49,441 nt of DNA from a virus. The notes under the pieces were generated by a model, which was not told the origin of the DNA, did no database searches, and worked only from the letters and a program-made list of their open reading frames with translations. Positions 20,796 through 31,212 of this stretch are shown here, one piece after another (position 1 is the first letter of the stretch; every line of letters starts with the position of its first letter). The translations under genes were made by a program, and so were the position numbers. The stretch is from positions 1 through 49,441 of the IMG/VR virus record IMGVR_UViG_3300048839_001052. One strand, written 5' to 3'.

Positions 20796-23700
20796 CACAA
20801 TCAAGGTCTCATTTGAGGCCGACTGGACCGGCACGAATGCCGTCAACAAGATGGAAGCGGACCTGCGGAAGGTGGAGAAAGCCGCCAGTTCCATCAGCAA
20901 GACCTACGCGGAAGCCTTCAAGGACGACCCGTTCGCCAAGTTCTCCACCGGTGGTGCGTCACGGGCAATAGTCGAGTATCAGCGCCTGGAGGCCCAGGTC
21001 AAGGCCATCAAGAACGAGATGCGCGGGCTGGGCGAGGCTGTCAACAGCGGCTCCATGACGATGGGCAACGCCACGGCTCGCTACCAGGAGCTCTCTGGGG
21101 CCCTCGGTCAACTGGAACCCGCGATGGGGTCCATCCGAGCGGAATTGAACGGCGTCGAGGAGGCGGCGCACCAGCAGTCGATGACCCTGGGCGAGATGAT
21201 GTCAACCTATCGCCGGGTTATTTTCTTCGCCACCGCCGTCGCCATTAGCCTCAAGGGTATCCAGGCTGCGCTCGAGAAAACATACGAGTTGGCGAAGGCT
21301 GGTGCTGGTATCACCCAGCTTGGCAACTCATTTGAATTCCTGACTGATAACCTTCTCGGCGTTCCTGGCCTGCTGGACAAGATGCGTGTCGCATCGCTGA
21401 ACACCATCAGCGATCTCCAGTTGATGCAGTCCTTCATGACCCTGGTCGCCGGAACGAGCGAGGACTTCGGTCGCAAGCTGGCGCAACAGGCCCCGGCCCT
21501 TCTCGAGGTTGCCAAGGCAGCCAACGCCCTGAACCCGACCTTGGGTGACACCGCCTTCTTCTTTGACTCGTTAGCCAGAGGTATTAAGCGCTCTGAGATT
21601 AGACTTCTCGACAACCTGGGTCTCGTCGTTAAGGTTGGTCAGGCGAACGACACCTACGCCAGCCAGTTAGGGAAGTCCGTTGACGCGCTGACCGCCGAAG
21701 AGCGCCAGATTGCCCTGCTGAACGAAACGCTCCGCGTTGGCGGTCAGCTAATGGACCAAGTTGCCGGGAAAACGTCGTCACTCGTTGACCCGTACGACCA
21801 GCTTTCAGCCAGCGCCGAGAACCTGACGAGCCACTGGAAGGAAATCGTGGCTGTCGGCATGGAAGGGTTCATCGAGCAGTTATCCACGAACTTCCAGAGC
21901 TTCGCCATAAACGCCGCAGAAGCCGCTGAAGCGCTGGGAATGGTCCGCGATACCATCGCCTCGCTGTCCGGTCAGTCACCGGAAAAGGCGATAGTAAGCC
22001 TCGCCACTCTATTCGACCAGACCTCGCCGACTCAGTTCTCCCAGCGCAAGGAGATTTCGAGAGGGATCGAGGACGTCGTTGCTACTTATGTCGCCGGATC
22101 GAAGGACATAGTGGAGGCCCAGGCTAGAGCGGCGGAGTTGGTCGAGCGGGGCATCGGTGGTAACTACAGCCGCAACGCCCTGGGCTTCGGTCAGGACCTG
22201 ATAGAAGTAGAAATCAACGGCGAGTTGCAGCGCATCGTCATCGACATGGAGACCATTGCCCTTCGATACGAGAATGCCGCCCGCCAACTCGCTGCTGTCC
22301 GGCGCGTCAACCTCGACGATTACACCACGAACCCCAGGCAGAGGCGGGCAGCCGAGAGGCCCCGGGGCATCGACTCCGGTCCGTCAGACGAGCAGTTGCT
22401 GGACGAGAGGCGTGCGGCGTTCGCGGCTCTTCAGGCACAGCAGGCCCGGGAGTTGCAGGGCACCTACGCGATGGCGTCCATGAAGGCCAAGGCGCTCCAG
22501 GCGGCGAACGAGAAAATCGCAGAGGCGGTTAAGGAGCAGCAGGAGATAGTCGAGGCGTTCTTCGCTGCCCAAGACGAGTTGAGGCGGGGCGCGTTCAACG
22601 ACATCTTCGACGATGGGGAGTCCGATCTAATCGTCGGCAGTGTTAAGAATCTCGGTCAAGCCTTCGTTACAACGACAAACGCGACGGATGACCAGAAGAA
22701 GGCCCTAGCCGCCTGGAAGGATGAGTACGAGAGCGCCGCCGACGCGGTTTGGGACCTCGAGAACGGGATCGGTACGTTCGGTCAGGAGCAGGAGAAGCTA
22801 TCCGAGAAGCTGGCTGACGCACGCGGCGAGATGGAGCACTACAAGGCCCTCATCGATGGTGTCGAGGGCAAAATCGAGACGAGCACGAGGGCTATAACTC
22901 GGTACATAGACATCGACGACAGCAACGCCTTCCGGGGTGTCATCGAGGCGCTCGAGGCTGCGGGTGGGTCTGCGGACCAAATAATCGGCACGGCGGAAGC
23001 GTTTGGCCTCATAGAGCCCGCCGCTGCCGAAGCTGCTCGGGCTGTTGGCTTGCTTCAGACGGCTATTGCCCTTGTGGGGCAGCAGCTTGCCGATGGCCTC
23101 ATCGACCCCGCCGCCGCCAAGAGTGCCATCGACGGGGTTATCGCTGAGCTAGAGAGCGGTAAAACCGTGGCCCAAATGGAGATCGAGGTCGAGGTCGCCG
23201 TCAAGACCAACGCGCTCCAGGAAAGCATCAGCAAAGGGCTGAACCTGCCGGATGGCAGTACCGAACTGCTGCCCGTAGGTGCCGACATCACGCCAGCCCA
23301 GAACGTCATCGGTCAACTGAAGGGGATCATATCCGCCCCGGTGTCCGATGGAACCAGGGTGAAGATTGGCGCGGATATGAGCCCGGCTCGCGAAGAGTAC
23401 GAGGCGTTCACCGGCGAGGTCAGGAGCGACGAGATCAGCGCTACCATCAGCATTGCTGTTGACGATTCGCAATATCAGGCATGGAAGTCCCAGAACAGCG
23501 GTGGCGGAGCGCCGTCCCCTGTGCCGGACTCGATCCCGTGGTTCCACTCTGGCGGGTTCATAACGGGCAACCGGGGTGGCGACATTCCTGCTGTTCTGCA
23601 AGCCGGTGAGTACGTCATCCAGCGAAGTGCGGTGAACCGCCTGGGAACAGACTTCCTCGACAGGCTGAACCGCGCCGGTGGATCGTCGTATAACAACACG

Positions 23701-23838
23701 TCGAATGTCATTACGATTCAATTTAACACCTACGGGCAGCAGGGTGGAAGCCAGCAGCAGCCCGTCGTGGTAAAGACGGATGACCCGATTCGTACCCTGA
23801 CCCGGGTGCTACGGGAAAACGGGATGAGGATAGGATGA
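20782..23838 (+). CDS. Tape measure protein (1018 aa)
   Basis: Longest central tail gene, with the usual composition: N-terminal coiled coil (about residues 20-140), a hydrophobic stretch near 146-165 (VIFFATAVAISLKGI), a helical middle, and a Gly-rich C-terminus with FHSGGFITGNRGGDIPAVLQAGEYVIQRSAV in outline, a motif common near the end of tape measures. By the rule of about 0.15 nm per residue, the tail would be about 150 nm. It sets tail length and leaves through the tube at injection. Confidence 0.9.
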   Translation: MPTIDTIKVSFEADWTGTNAVNKMEADLRKVEKAASSISKTYAEAFKDDPFAKFSTGGASRAIVEYQRLEAQVKAIKNEMRGLGEAVNSGSMTMGNATARYQELSGALGQLEPAMGSIRAELNGVEEAAHQQSMTLGEMMSTYRRVIFFATAVAISLKGIQAALEKTYELAKAGAGITQLGNSFEFLTDNLLGVPGLLDKMRVASLNTISDLQLMQSFMTLVAGTSEDFGRKLAQQAPALLEVAKAANALNPTLGDTAFFFDSLARGIKRSEIRLLDNLGLVVKVGQANDTYASQLGKSVDALTAEERQIALLNETLRVGGQLMDQVAGKTSSLVDPYDQLSASAENLTSHWKEIVAVGMEGFIEQLSTNFQSFAINAAEAAEALGMVRDTIASLSGQSPEKAIVSLATLFDQTSPTQFSQRKEISRGIEDVVATYVAGSKDIVEAQARAAELVERGIGGNYSRNALGFGQDLIEVEINGELQRIVIDMETIALRYENAARQLAAVRRVNLDDYTTNPRQRRAAERPRGIDSGPSDEQLLDERRAAFAALQAQQARELQGTYAMASMKAKALQAANEKIAEAVKEQQEIVEAFFAAQDELRRGAFNDIFDDGESDLIVGSVKNLGQAFVTTTNATDDQKKALAAWKDEYESAADAVWDLENGIGTFGQEQEKLSEKLADARGEMEHYKALIDGVEGKIETSTRAITRYIDIDDSNAFRGVIEALEAAGGSADQIIGTAEAFGLIEPAAAEAARAVGLLQTAIALVGQQLADGLIDPAAAKSAIDGVIAELESGKTVAQMEIEVEVAVKTNALQESISKGLNLPDGSTELLPVGADITPAQNVIGQLKGIISAPVSDGTRVKIGADMSPAREEYEAFTGEVRSDEISATISIAVDDSQYQAWKSQNSGGGAPSPVPDSIPWFHSGGFITGNRGGDIPAVLQAGEYVIQRSAVNRLGTDFLDRLNRAGGSSYNNTSNVITIQFNTYGQQGGSQQQPVVVKTDDPIRTLTRVLRENGMRIG

Positions 23839-24278
23839 ACTACGAGCTAAGGCAGTTCGTCGCCAACACCGCTGGCGGCGTGTCCACATTCACCATTCAG
23901 AACATGATCTTCTACCAGGACTCGGGCGACATCGTGAGGAGCGGGACGATCACAACCTACTCCGGGGCGAAGTACAATGCCAACGGGACCTATCAGGCGA
24001 TCATTACGCCCGGCGAAACCCGGGCCATCCTGTTGTTCAAGGCGGGAAACCAAGCCGCCGCCAACGATTATGTCGAGACGGCTAAGCGCATGGAGGGCAG
24101 AAGCGGCGTGTTGCACGGAATCGAGTACACCGCATCCGGGATCGCCACCCACACCTGCTCTGCTGTCTGCATCGCGGCGAGACCGATCAGCATGATCGAC
24201 AAGATCGGGGCGAGCGTCGGCAGGTCTCACGCCGTTCAATTTGAACTGGTGTTCGACCGCCTCAACCTCTGGAGCTAA
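23835..24278 (+). CDS. Distal tail-like protein (147 aa)
   Basis: Follows the tape measure and precedes the long tail-tip protein, the place of the distal tail protein. Strand-rich with several short motifs (IQNMIFYQDSGDIVRSG, TPGETRAILLFKAGN, HAVQFELVFDRL). Shorter than most Dit proteins (about 200 aa or more), so it may be a reduced form or another baseplate part. Confidence 0.6.
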   Translation: MNYELRQFVANTAGGVSTFTIQNMIFYQDSGDIVRSGTITTYSGAKYNANGTYQAIITPGETRAILLFKAGNQAAANDYVETAKRMEGRSGVLHGIEYTASGIATHTCSAVCIAARPISMIDKIGASVGRSHAVQFELVFDRLNLWS

Positions 24279-24281
24279 ATC

Positions 24282-27200
24282 ATGGCGCGATTCGTCGGAC
24301 TAGCCGTTTACTTCTTCGCCAACGATAACCTGAATACGGCGCTCCAGGACAGCCTGGGCGGTTACACGCGCCCTATCACCGACATGTCCTACGTCCAGGT
24401 GGTCGATGGCCTGTCGAGGCTCACCGTTGAGTTCCCGGTCACCAGCACATTCGGCGACCTAGAGGTTCTGGGCAACGTCATGCTGGTCAACTACGTTGAC
24501 GAATGGTACGGCAACGTTGTTTACGCCGGTGAGGGATTCGAGATAACCGACATCCAGATCATGAACCAACCCGATGGGCCGGACATGGTTGTCCTGACCG
24601 GCGAGAGCCTCGCCAGGGAGCTTGCTGACAAGCACCTGTGGTACCCCATCGGCACCGAGGTCCAGTACAACACGACCCTGGCCCTCGACGCGCACGACGA
24701 CTCCGTAAACACCCTATCGTCTGCCGCGCTACAGAATGACACGGTGCTGTCCCTGAACTCGGTCACCACCCCGCAGCCGTGGAAGGAGAGTGACTACATT
24801 CTCGTCGAGCTTGACGGTGGTGGGTGGCACCCCACGATAGTCGATTCCATAGAGGGCACGGACATCACTATCAGGGACGCGCTTCCCGCAGCGGCAGCCT
24901 CTGGCAATGACGTTCACCGATACAATCGGCGCATCACCCTGACAAGCAACAACGGCGCGTACGTTGGGGCTCGCGTATTCATTACGATGAACGACGCCAC
25001 CGTGCACGCCAACATCATAGAGGAGATGGGCGAGGTGGACGGGGTGATGAAGATATACCTTCGCGACGGAATGGACAAGCCAGCCGACGCGGGGAAAGCC
25101 GTCACCATCAGCAACTACGAAACCCCGACCAACAGCAACCTGTCGCAACTGGACGGTCACATGCCGACCGAGTGGCAGATAGCCGGGGCGACCGGCACCG
25201 TTATACCGACCCGTCACCCACCGGATGGAATGTCCTTCCTCGATGTCCTCCAGCAAATCGTTGACCTGACCGGCGAGCACTGGCGGATGGATGTTGACTA
25301 CGCCAACGGCAAGCCGATCCGTCGCATAAAGTGGATTACCCCATCCGGGGAAAACAGCGGCAATGGGGGGATCGTCAACATCGTTGTCCCCAGGACCGTC
25401 TCCGAGGCCACGTACTACTCGACCACGATTACAGAGAACTCGGCTATCGTCGAAGGGCAGGTGACCAGCAAGCGACGCAAGAAGCAGTACACGAGAATCT
25501 ACCCTACCGCTGGCTCCGGGTACGTGTCGCTGTACAGTGTTAGTGCCGCGATGGAAGCCACCATCAATGGCATGGGCTACCAGATAGTCAGGACGGGCGA
25601 GTACCTCGCCTCGTACGAACCGCCATACATTGCCGATGTAGCAGAGGAGAGCGCAAGCGGAATTCGCGGTGTCCAGATCGGCTTCCCGGATGTCACAACG
25701 GAGTCCGCATCGCCAGCCGTTATCCTGTCAGCCGCCGACATGCTTGCGCTGGAAGCCGCGACGTGGCTTAGAGACAATGCGCGGGAGTACCGGGAAATAG
25801 ACGTCACCGACGTCCTATGGAACTGCTCCAAGCCGCCATACGCCGGTCAGAAGGTCCACCTCGCCTACACCTCGTATCCGCACGACTCCTGGCAGGAGAC
25901 GTGGGACTCCGGCACCGACCCCCTGTACATCAAGCGGGTCGAGATGACCTGGAGCAGCGACAAGGAGCTTAGGGTAAGCCTCAACCTAGTCAACGACCTG
26001 TCCGGCCCAGAGGATGATGGCGCTTCAATGGCGAGGCGGTTCAACAACTACGATCTCGCCACGCGGCGAGGCGTGTCGGTCACCTCGTCCCCTGTCGATT
26101 TCTCGTTCTTCGGGTATATCAGTTCCGATGACCACACCCACTCCGCCTATATGCCGAGAACCGGTGGGCAATTCACCGGCAACGTCAGCGCCAGCAGTGG
26201 CGTCACGTTCGACGGCGTTGACCTGAGTGCCCACGCATCCAACCCGAGCGCCCACCACAGCCCCGTTACCGCCTACGACACCTCGATGGGCGTAAGCGGG
26301 CAAGCGGTGTACGTCACCCCGGGGCTCAACTCCGGGCTGATCACCAGCGCCGGGCTCAAGATTTCGCTCAGGTCGGATAGTGGCATGAGTCTTGATAGCG
26401 GTGGCCTGGGTCTCGGGTCTCCGGGTACGAACAGCGCTGCATCGGCAAACACCGTCGCCGGTAGTACGCATACCCACGCCATCACGTCAACGAGTGACGG
26501 GAACAGTACGGTCGGCACGCTCCTCAAGGGGGACGCGGAGGGTGGCTTGACGCTGGGCAGGCTGGCTGTTGGGGCGAGCGTCGATACGTCGGCTACCCTC
26601 AAGGCCATAAGTAAGGCCAACGATGACTACACACTGTACCTGAAGCAGAAAAGTGGTCAGACGGCTGACGTTTGGCGGGTCGAGGATAGCTCCGGGAGCC
26701 CGCTGGTACGCCTGACCGGGGGCGGGAACCTCGAGAGTGGCACCCCAGCCTTTGTCTCGGGTCTGACCGGATGGCGCATCGAGGGCGCGACCGGCAACGC
26801 GGAATTTAACGACATCGTTGCGCGGGGGGAGTTCCACGCATCCATCTTCGTCGCTGACGAGATGCACGCCACCGGTGGTACCCTGGCGGTCATGACGGCA
26901 TCCAAGGTCGTTGACGGCATCGCAAACAACACCATGCCCGGTGCCGTGGGTAGCACGTTTATCGCTAACATCCAGGCGCAGCATACCGATCCCGGTCTTA
27001 GCTACTTCGCAGTGGGGGACGTTCTTCGTCTGAAGTGGATTCGGGTTAACCTCGGCGGCACGGTCATGGATGGGCGCGATGTGTACCTCGAGGTCGTCTC
27101 CGTGTTCGGGATAGAGGGGCGCGACCTGTCGGAGAACGAGCCGGGGTACTACCCAACGACATGCCGCTGGCTGTACGGCGGCGAAGCTGGCTATGTCCTT

Positions 27201-28973
27201 CCAACGGGTACCGCAATCGTCAAGTGGGCCGAGAAAGGCAAGGGATCGGGCTTCACCGGGGGTATGCTGATTACCTCTGACCTGACATACGCGCCGTACA
27301 TCAGTATTTTTACAATCGACTCGACCCGGACCACTGCGAACTGGCAGAGCGCCCCCGCCACTCCGATAGAGCGCGTGCGGGTGGGCAACCTGAATGGTAT
27401 CTTGGGGAAGTCAACGGCGGTCTGGGGTATCGCGGCGGGCGACAACCTAAGCGACGCCAGCGAGTCCCGGAAGTACATCGAAGCCAGTAGCGCGGGAGTG
27501 ACGCTTCAAAACGTCAGTCTGACCCTGTACGACGGAGCCGATCCTACGGTCTCGATGAGCAGCGCGGGCAACGTGAAATTCGGAACGGATACGGGAAGCG
27601 GGACGACTACCACACTCGAGTTTCTGTCTAGCACCGGTACGCTACGGGTGGGCCCGTCAAGCGGACCAAGTATGTATTGGTCCGGCACCGACCTCAGCAT
27701 CAGGAATAGCAGCAACTCGCCTGTCATCTCCCTGAATAGCAGCGGCGGGGCATCGTTCGAGGGCGTGGTGACCCTGGGTAGCGGCGGCGGAATCTATCAG
27801 GGCAACGGAACATTTGCGTCACCCGGAACCGGTCTGAAGATTTGGCGGGACGGCACGATGGGGAGAATGGCAACGTACAATTCGGGGACAACCCAGGTGG
27901 AGTTCGACACCTCGGGCAAACTGAAGGCTGGCGGCGGCTACATCACCATAGACTCGGTTGGTATGACTATCAGAGAAGGCGGCTCGGAGTCGTACAACTC
28001 GTCCATCAACTGGGTCACATCGACGGGGCGGCGAATGGCCTACCTGATCGCCTACGACAATAGCAGCACCGACTACCTCTACCTTAAAACGCAGGCACCC
28101 GGTATCGGGAAGAATTCCTCGATTCAGATCAAGGCCGACGCCGACAGCGGCTACGACTCGTTCATCACCATCACCGCTTCCCAGCACAGCGGAGAAAGAT
28201 CGGCGCTGTACTTATGGTCTGGATACGACTCCGTTGGGGCACCGGCGATGGTCGTCGATACCACCCGCTGCATCTTGGCGCAGGGCGACACGGATTGGCA
28301 CATTATGGACATGCGCTCGTCTGACGTCTCGCACGGCATGACAGCCATCGCCCCGTCCCAAAGCACGTTCGGGTCATTCAAGAAGATAATAGACGACAAC
28401 GGCGGTCTGGAGGTCGCCGGTTGGTCAGACGACAATATCGGCGTGAACCTGCGCGGGTTCGTGATCAACGAGGTGACGACGACTGCGACATCTTCCCGTG
28501 CCGTTACCATGATCGAGGCGGCAAAGCAGACCAGTACAACCTCAACATCGGTTGGCAGTACAGCCAACATCCTGGCGGTGCGTAACTCCGGCTCGACCGT
28601 ATTCATAATCAAGGGGAACGGGAACTTCCATTACGACGGCACGGGCTCATCCTACGACGACTATGACGACATCGCCCTTCTCCGCACCGCTGACATGGCC
28701 CTCAGCGACAGGCTGGACGCCACCTGGGAAAGCTGGCTAGGCTACAATCGAGACGATCTCGAGGCGGCTGGCATCGTGACGTTCGACGGCGACAGTGCAT
28801 TTGTTAACGGCGCGAGAATGAATCGCCTTCTTGCTGGCAGTGTGTGGCAGCTTCATGATAAAATGACAAGGGAGATCGCGAGTCTGCGGTCCGAAGTCTT
28901 GAATTTGAGAAGCGCCATTGGGCAAGGAGATTTAGATGACGAGGTTACTGGTCTTGATTCTGGCGGTGTATAG
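24282..28973 (+). CDS. Tail tip / hub and receptor-binding protein (1563 aa)
   Basis: About residues 1-600 look like the tail hub (Tal/gp37-like) part: beta-rich, with GESLARELADKHLWY, then a typical HYRW-like middle and WNCSKPPYAG near 520. From about residue 610 a fibre shaft begins with HTHSAYMPRTGGQFTGNV, PSAHH and many short Gly/Ser beta repeats. The last 80 residues (DRLDATWESWLGYN, then a helix with LRSEVLNLRSAIG) form a predicted coiled coil. It builds the tip and probably binds the host. The next gene starts inside its last codons. Confidence 0.8.
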   Translation: MARFVGLAVYFFANDNLNTALQDSLGGYTRPITDMSYVQVVDGLSRLTVEFPVTSTFGDLEVLGNVMLVNYVDEWYGNVVYAGEGFEITDIQIMNQPDGPDMVVLTGESLARELADKHLWYPIGTEVQYNTTLALDAHDDSVNTLSSAALQNDTVLSLNSVTTPQPWKESDYILVELDGGGWHPTIVDSIEGTDITIRDALPAAAASGNDVHRYNRRITLTSNNGAYVGARVFITMNDATVHANIIEEMGEVDGVMKIYLRDGMDKPADAGKAVTISNYETPTNSNLSQLDGHMPTEWQIAGATGTVIPTRHPPDGMSFLDVLQQIVDLTGEHWRMDVDYANGKPIRRIKWITPSGENSGNGGIVNIVVPRTVSEATYYSTTITENSAIVEGQVTSKRRKKQYTRIYPTAGSGYVSLYSVSAAMEATINGMGYQIVRTGEYLASYEPPYIADVAEESASGIRGVQIGFPDVTTESASPAVILSAADMLALEAATWLRDNAREYREIDVTDVLWNCSKPPYAGQKVHLAYTSYPHDSWQETWDSGTDPLYIKRVEMTWSSDKELRVSLNLVNDLSGPEDDGASMARRFNNYDLATRRGVSVTSSPVDFSFFGYISSDDHTHSAYMPRTGGQFTGNVSASSGVTFDGVDLSAHASNPSAHHSPVTAYDTSMGVSGQAVYVTPGLNSGLITSAGLKISLRSDSGMSLDSGGLGLGSPGTNSAASANTVAGSTHTHAITSTSDGNSTVGTLLKGDAEGGLTLGRLAVGASVDTSATLKAISKANDDYTLYLKQKSGQTADVWRVEDSSGSPLVRLTGGGNLESGTPAFVSGLTGWRIEGATGNAEFNDIVARGEFHASIFVADEMHATGGTLAVMTASKVVDGIANNTMPGAVGSTFIANIQAQHTDPGLSYFAVGDVLRLKWIRVNLGGTVMDGRDVYLEVVSVFGIEGRDLSENEPGYYPTTCRWLYGGEAGYVLPTGTAIVKWAEKGKGSGFTGGMLITSDLTYAPYISIFTIDSTRTTANWQSAPATPIERVRVGNLNGILGKSTAVWGIAAGDNLSDASESRKYIEASSAGVTLQNVSLTLYDGADPTVSMSSAGNVKFGTDTGSGTTTTLEFLSSTGTLRVGPSSGPSMYWSGTDLSIRNSSNSPVISLNSSGGASFEGVVTLGSGGGIYQGNGTFASPGTGLKIWRDGTMGRMATYNSGTTQVEFDTSGKLKAGGGYITIDSVGMTIREGGSESYNSSINWVTSTGRRMAYLIAYDNSSTDYLYLKTQAPGIGKNSSIQIKADADSGYDSFITITASQHSGERSALYLWSGYDSVGAPAMVVDTTRCILAQGDTDWHIMDMRSSDVSHGMTAIAPSQSTFGSFKKIIDDNGGLEVAGWSDDNIGVNLRGFVINEVTTTATSSRAVTMIEAAKQTSTTSTSVGSTANILAVRNSGSTVFIIKGNGNFHYDGTGSSYDDYDDIALLRTADMALSDRLDATWESWLGYNRDDLEAAGIVTFDGDSAFVNGARMNRLLAGSVWQLHDKMTREIASLRSEVLNLRSAIGQGDLDDEVTGLDSGGV

Positions 28974-29286
28974 TGTGTACATCCCGTTTGCCTCGAACGT
29001 GAGGCAGCGCATCAGTCCCGAGCCGGGGCCCACCCCGTGCTTCATCGTGATCAACGAGAATCACGTGGCTCGCATAGACGGCATCGGGCAGTTCGACGGG
29101 ATTGGCTGGGGGACATCGGGCGAGTGCCGGGCTGCGCCAAACTTTTTGATGCAGATAAATCAGGGGCAGATGTGCGGCGTCTGGGTCCGGGGAGTGGTAT
29201 CATGCAACAGCCTCGGGTGCGCCTACGGCTACTCGCATTCCGGCGAGGGTGTTATCGAAGGAGAACTGTGTGCAATCGCAAAGTAG
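28936..29286 (+). CDS. Secreted Cys-rich protein (116 aa) with signal peptide
   Basis: MTRLLVLILAVYSVYIPFAS is a signal peptide with likely cleavage near residue 20. The mature part has six Cys (near TPCF, GECRA, QMCGV, SCNSLGC, ELCA), many Gly and several Trp, fitting a small disulfide-bonded domain. GGAGATTTAG precedes the ATG, which lies within the end of the tail-tip gene (38-nt overlap). Secretion from a tail operon is unusual; roles could be release from receptors or blocking of superinfection. Confidence 0.75.
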   Translation: MTRLLVLILAVYSVYIPFASNVRQRISPEPGPTPCFIVINENHVARIDGIGQFDGIGWGTSGECRAAPNFLMQINQGQMCGVWVRGVVSCNSLGCAYGYSHSGEGVIEGELCAIAK

Positions 29287-29298
29287 CAGGAGAGCAAC

Positions 29299-29469
29299 AT
29301 GGAATTGAGTATTGAGTACTTGGAAGAGAAACTGGCCCAGGCGAGGGCCGACCTGGAGAGATTCGTGAAAGAGGCGAACTTGCAGGTGGCGGCCCTGAAC
29401 GGAGCCATCTCCCTGCTGGAGTCGATATTGGCTGAGCAGGAGACGCTTGGCGTCGAGGAGCCCAAATAA
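29299..29469 (+). CDS. Small coiled-coil protein (56 aa)
   Basis: ATG at 29299 with AGGAGAG upstream encodes 56 residues with heptad-like Leu/Ile/Ala spacing and charge pairs (IEYLEEKLAQARADLE in outline), a predicted coiled coil, and stops at 29467-29469 sharing TAATG with the next gene. It fits between the secreted protein and the beta-helix gene and is probably a small structural or chaperone protein for fibre trimers. Confidence 0.7.
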   Translation: MELSIEYLEEKLAQARADLERFVKEANLQVAALNGAISLLESILAEQETLGVEEPK

Positions 29470-31211
29470 TGGCAAACAGATATGTGGACGGCAACGCGCC
29501 ACCGGGCGGGGACGGGAGCGTCAACTCCCCCTGGAGAACCCTGGCTCAGGCCACCCAGGGCGTTCGGGATGGCGATATAGTCATCATCAGCGCCGGGGTG
29601 TACAAGGAGCCACTGGACATCAAGACCGACAACACGACCTGGGTGGCGAGCGGGGGGAGTGTCATCATCGACAACTTGTACTCCCCTCGCCTAGCGTTCA
29701 AGAATGGTCGAGACAGAATCGTGCGCCCGCACCTGGACTCGACTCCCGACGATCCGTGGTATCAGTGGCGGGCTCAGTACCACACTGCCGTAACGATCAA
29801 CGCTAACAACGTCCTGGTTGACGGGCTTTGGCACGACGGTCAGGATTACGGGTTCGTAATCCGCAACTCCCCCGCCAGACTGCTCGGGATCGGTGGACTG
29901 GCCCCGGATGGCGCTCCGCCATACCGGAATATCGTTGTTCGCAATCTCAAGGGCGACTTTGCATACGAGGGGGCGTTCCGGTGCGCCGCAGATGACGTTC
30001 TCATCGAGGACTGCGCCTTCCTGCGCTGCGGGATGTGTATGCACCACCCGACTCCAGTAACACCGGCTGGGGTGAGCACGAAGGGGAAGAGAACCACGTT
30101 CCGGCGAGTCTTGGTGGCCTACACGGGCGGCGAGGGGCTGCTGGCATCGCCGGGATCGGTTGGGATGAAGGCGATTAGCTGCCAGATTCACAACACAAAC
30201 CACGTCGCCTTGTATGTGCAGGGCGGCAACGAAGCCCATTTTGACAGGTGCTTCGTGTGGCATTCGCCGTACCTGGATGACTTCAGAAGCGCAAACGGGG
30301 AGGCCCTCAATCGGTTCGGGGTCCGGCGTTTGCCGTCAGCCATCAGGGTTGGGAATGAGTTTTGGCAGGAAAAGGACATCATGCACGACGGGGCGAAAGA
30401 CGTAACCATCACCAACTGTCTTGTCGTTGGTTCCGGCGATCTACTGAGCATCCCCGGCAACGACAAGTCCTACAGAAACGGTGCCACCGGTCTGTACGTT
30501 GGGAACTGCACGTTCGTATCAACCAGGGAGACGATTCGCGCACTTGACATCAGCAACGCCCCCAATAACAACGGCACGGGGCTCATCGAGAACAACGACT
30601 TCTCCCTCTCCGACGACGCCGGTTCCTTCGAGACCGGTAGATGTAACGAGCCGAACTACACCATTCGCAACAACGCCTGGGGGCTCCCGCCCCGCTCCGA
30701 GTGCCGGAGCAGCGGCGACATCTCTGTCGATAGATTCACTATTGGTCCAGACGATCTCCCGGAAGCGGGGTACGACCGAACAATGGAAGAAGCGCCGGTT
30801 TTGTGGCTTGACCCGGCGCGGTTCGTTATCGACGACGAATCGCCGCTTGTTGGCACCGCCATTGCTGCTGGCCTCGCCCGGGGGATAACGCCACCGGCAA
30901 TCGGTCGCGACATCCTTGACCAGGAGCGCCCGATCCCGGCGTCTCGCGGGGCATTTGAGCCGGTGGAGTTCGACCCACCCGTGGACCCACCTGTGGACCC
31001 ACCCGTTGACCCACCTGTGGACCCACCTGTGGACCCACCCGTTGACCCGCCCGTGGACCCACCTGTGGACCCACCTGTGGACCCACCTGTGGGCGGATTC
31101 GTCCACGAGTTTGTTCTGACCGGTACCTTCGAGGAGGGGGACTCGATCATCATGAGAGTCTTGGACTCCGACACCGGCGACGAGGTGGCATACTTCGAGG
31201 TGGTCCTCTAA
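29469..31211 (+). CDS. Right-handed beta-helix (pectate lyase-like) tailspike protein (580 aa)
   Basis: Residues about 20-440 carry repeated short strands with Asn/Asp ladders (NVLVDGLWHDGQDYGF, RNIVVRNLKGDFAYEG, DVTITNCLVVGSGD), the pattern of parallel beta-helix polysaccharide-binding or -cleaving proteins. Then a DPPV linker of ten copies (about residues 502-541), then a C-terminal strand domain. No catalytic set is certain. Likely a tailspike that attacks a host capsule or wall polysaccharide, with the linker as a flexible stalk to the C-terminal part. Confidence 0.8.
   Translation: MANRYVDGNAPPGGDGSVNSPWRTLAQATQGVRDGDIVIISAGVYKEPLDIKTDNTTWVASGGSVIIDNLYSPRLAFKNGRDRIVRPHLDSTPDDPWYQWRAQYHTAVTINANNVLVDGLWHDGQDYGFVIRNSPARLLGIGGLAPDGAPPYRNIVVRNLKGDFAYEGAFRCAADDVLIEDCAFLRCGMCMHHPTPVTPAGVSTKGKRTTFRRVLVAYTGGEGLLASPGSVGMKAISCQIHNTNHVALYVQGGNEAHFDRCFVWHSPYLDDFRSANGEALNRFGVRRLPSAIRVGNEFWQEKDIMHDGAKDVTITNCLVVGSGDLLSIPGNDKSYRNGATGLYVGNCTFVSTRETIRALDISNAPNNNGTGLIENNDFSLSDDAGSFETGRCNEPNYTIRNNAWGLPPRSECRSSGDISVDRFTIGPDDLPEAGYDRTMEEAPVLWLDPARFVIDDESPLVGTAIAAGLARGITPPAIGRDILDQERPIPASRGAFEPVEFDPPVDPPVDPPVDPPVDPPVDPPVDPPVDPPVDPPVDPPVGGFVHEFVLTGTFEEGDSIIMRVLDSDTGDEVAYFEVVL
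30972..31091 (+). repeat. Ten-copy 12-bp tandem repeat encoding DPPV
   Basis: Units of GACCCACCTGTG with variants (third-base C or T, one G for A) run ten times without break. All code for Asp-Pro-Pro-Val, a rigid and extended linker. Such repeats change copy number easily, so linker length may vary between relatives. Confidence 0.95.
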
Positions 31212-31212
31212 G

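Noticed and set aside
30972-31091. CRISPR-like array
   Set aside because: The units are 12 bp without spacers and encode DPPV; no CRISPR array or cas gene is present.
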